Shown: one piece after another, positions 7,281-8,260 of the stretch | Numbering within the stretch: the first letter of the stretch is position 1 | Layout: each line of letters opens with the position of its first letter | NCBI GenBank assembly: GCA_021734005.1 | Contig: JAIPJV010000079.1 | Coordinates: 1 to 8,260 of the forward strand | DNA length: 8,260 bases | From: Fidelibacterota bacterium | Lineage (GTDB): Bacteria > Fidelibacterota > UBA2242 > JAFGTP01 | Reading direction: 5' to 3' | Notes under the pieces: model-generated | What the model saw: only the letters and a program-made list of their open reading frames with translations | Told to the model about the DNA's origin: nothing | Databases searched by the model: none | Position numbers and translations under genes: made by a program

Positions 7281-7757
7281 ATGAGAAGGTATGGACTTTT
7301 AGTTTTATTAATTGTCGGCCTAATGTTCAGTGGAATAGTTCTGGGAAATGATTACAATACTACGCCGGTTGGTTATTGGAAAACTATTGATGAAGAAACA
7401 AAGGAGGCCAAATCCATAGTAAAAATTTCGGAGTCGGATAATGGCACTCTTTCCGGCAAGATCTTAAAAACTTTTCCAGAACCGGGCGAAGATCCCAATC
7501 CAATTTGTGATGAATGTGAAGGCGAACGTAAAGATCAGCCGATTATTGGGATGGAATTTATGTGGGATTTTAAAGGTTCTGGCAGCCAGTGGAAAGAAGG
7601 AAAAATTCTGGATCCGGAAAACGGTAAGATCTATAATTGCAAATTAGAAGTCACTGAAAATGGCAAAAAAATGAAGGTCTTCGGCTATATTAAATTGCTG
7701 GTGAAAATCGGCCGAACTCAGGTCTGGCATCGAACAGAAAAGCCGGAAATTGATTAG
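7281..7757 (+). CDS. Exported DUF2147 family protein
   Basis: 158 residues. The signal peptide is residues 1-22 (MRRYG, hydrophobic LLVLLIVGLMFSGIVLG). The mature part follows the DUF2147 pattern in order: GYWKTIDEETKEAKSIVKI (31-49), GTLSGKIL (55-62), CDEC (76-79), DQPIIGMEFMWDFK (85-98), W..GKILDPENGKIY (104-118) and the closing GRTQVWHR (144-151). The family is a small lipocalin-like beta-barrel fold found in many Gram-negatives, with no established biochemical function. The CxxC pair is usual in many members and could form a disulphide in the periplasm. The gene seems monocistronic, following a long AT-rich leader. A TTATTTTG string at 7234-7241 resembles the Bacteroidota-type -7 box but I could not support a matching -33 element. 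Nothing is missing relative to the family. Confidence 0.92.
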   Translation: MRRYGLLVLLIVGLMFSGIVLGNDYNTTPVGYWKTIDEETKEAKSIVKISESDNGTLSGKILKTFPEPGEDPNPICDECEGERKDQPIIGMEFMWDFKGSGSQWKEGKILDPENGKIYNCKLEVTENGKKMKVFGYIKLLVKIGRTQVWHRTEKPEID

Positions 7758-7813
7758 TAATTGAAGATAGACTGTTCTAAAAATAAAATCCAATATGCTT
7801 AAAGAAGCTTGAT

Positions 7814-8018
7814 ATGAATATATTTTGGGGAATTTTGATGGTTGCAATTGGAATTTTTATGCTTATTTGTGGCCTTAAAAAATGTGATTTTATAATATAT
7901 AGAATTTTGGTTGCTCGCTCAAAAATTTTATGGGGAGAATGTCCATAGATTCTATCAAATTGCCGGATTTTTAATTATTATCTTTGGAATATTAATGCTA
8001 TTTGGGGTCTGGAATTGA
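7814..8018 (+). pseudogene. Small two-helix membrane protein, frameshifted
   Basis: ATG 7814 opens a frame of 44 residues: a first hydrophobic helix (IFWGILMVAIGIFMLICGL), a short linker with KKCDFIIYRILVARSKILWGE, then a stop at 7946-7948. The next frame (phase of 7938) continues at once with NVHRFYQIAGFLIII and FGILMLFGVWN, ending at TGA 8016-8018. Joined, they make a protein of about 68-70 residues with two transmembrane helices and a middle ARSKILWGENVHRFYQ. I recall that pattern from small uncharacterised bacterial membrane proteins. The break lies in the GGGGAGAA run at 7932-7939 and is explained by one extra base or two missing bases. It may be a true pseudogene or an assembly error. 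There is only a weak AAGAAG ribosome site before the ATG. Function unknown. Confidence 0.62.
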
Positions 8019-8042
8019 TTTAATGGTTAATATTTTTTTGTT

Positions 8043-8066
8043 CAAACTACTCTGAGTTTGGTTTTT
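8043..8066 (+). terminator. Possible weak intrinsic terminator
   Basis: CAAACT (8043-8048) and AGTTTG (8055-8060) form a 6-bp stem with a 6-nt loop, followed by GTTTTTGATT and more T-rich sequence. It lies 25 bp after the broken small membrane protein gene. The stem is AT-rich and short, so it is uncertain. Confidence 0.35.
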
Positions 8067-8124
8067 GATTATTTTACTGGTTCTATAGTTATTTGTAAAA
8101 GTTGTGTCTTATGTTGTTAGCCTG

Positions 8125-8227
8125 AATTATGCATAACCCTGCAAAAAATTGAGATTAATTTTCTAGTAATTAGAGTTTTAGACCCTCCGTCTTGTAAAAA
8201 CTGAGTTTTCTGGGGTTATGCATAATT
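8125..8227. repeat. 103-bp element bounded by perfect 15-bp inverted repeats (MITE-like)
   Basis: AATTATGCATAACCC at 8125-8139 is the exact reverse complement of GGGTTATGCATAATT at 8213-8227. Each arm also contains the self-palindrome TTATGCATAA (8127-8136 and 8216-8225). The interior has its own stem: AGAC (8180-8183) pairs with GTCT (8189-8192) around CCTCC, and AGTTTT (8174-8179) with AAAACT (8197-8202) after a 4-nt bulge. There is no open frame inside and no clear target-site duplication at the edges. It could be a small non-autonomous mobile element, a structured RNA, or a long stem-loop. Confidence 0.72.
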
Positions 8228-8234
8228 TTAAGGT

Positions 8235-8260
8235 TAATCCCGAAAATCCCGAAGGGATTA
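8235..8260. repeat. Tandem 9-mer plus hairpin at window edge
   Basis: AATCCCGAA occurs twice with no gap (8236-8244 and 8245-8253) and is followed by GGGATTA. The last segment can pair with either copy: AATCCC/GGGATT around GAA (8245-8259), or TAATCCC/GGGATTA as a longer hairpin (8235-8241/8254-8260). The repeat runs to the end of the window and may continue beyond it. Confidence 0.6.

Noticed and set aside
8101..8260. CRISPR array or tRNA in the repeat-rich right end
   Set aside because: There are no regularly spaced direct repeats with unique spacers and no cloverleaf or CCA-type acceptor; the repeats are inverted or directly abutting.

Overview
The window is AT-rich bacterial chromosome. 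It most likely comes from a Gram-negative member of the FCB (Fibrobacterota-Chlorobiota-Bacteroidota) group or a related uncultivated phylum. Two genes encode outer-membrane beta-barrels ending in phenylalanine, one of them an Omp85-type protein. The 1.1-kb-codon barrel has a look I associate with Bacteroidota/Ignavibacteria-like genomes. The small genes at the right end also suit such lineages. This placement is inference from protein style; there is no rRNA or marker gene here.

Left part (89-5833, + strand): a tight three-gene operon. It encodes an exported six-bladed NHL-type beta-propeller, then a very large (about 1119 aa) surface or outer-membrane beta-barrel protein, then a compact Omp85/TpsB-like protein with two POTRA-like domains and a 16-strand-sized barrel. 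Genes 1 and 2 overlap by 13 bp and genes 2 and 3 are 10 bp apart, so one transcript is likely. The three products should meet at the cell envelope: propeller in the periplasm or at the surface, the giant barrel in the outer membrane, and the Omp85 protein as a possible inserter or exporter. The second and third genes have no ATG, GTG or TTG at a sensible distance from their Shine-Dalgarno sequences. Both appear to start at ATT codons (976 and 4346), which restore complete signal peptides.

Middle (5862-6662, - strand): a convergent gene for a secreted endonuclease/exonuclease/phosphatase (EEP) family hydrolase with all catalytic motifs intact.

Right part: an intergenic stretch of about 620 bp (6663-7280) carries two related 20-bp palindromes with compensatory base changes, in inverted orientation (a REP/BIME-like pair). 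Then comes a DUF2147 exported protein (7281-7757, + strand). Next is a small two-helix membrane protein gene broken by a frameshift (7814-8018), a weak terminator, a 103-bp element bounded by perfect 15-bp inverted repeats, and a tandem 9-mer/hairpin that runs to the window edge. The right end therefore looks like a repeat-rich accessory gap, while the left end is conserved envelope biology. I see no CRISPR array, tRNA, rRNA, transposase or recognisable defence system.
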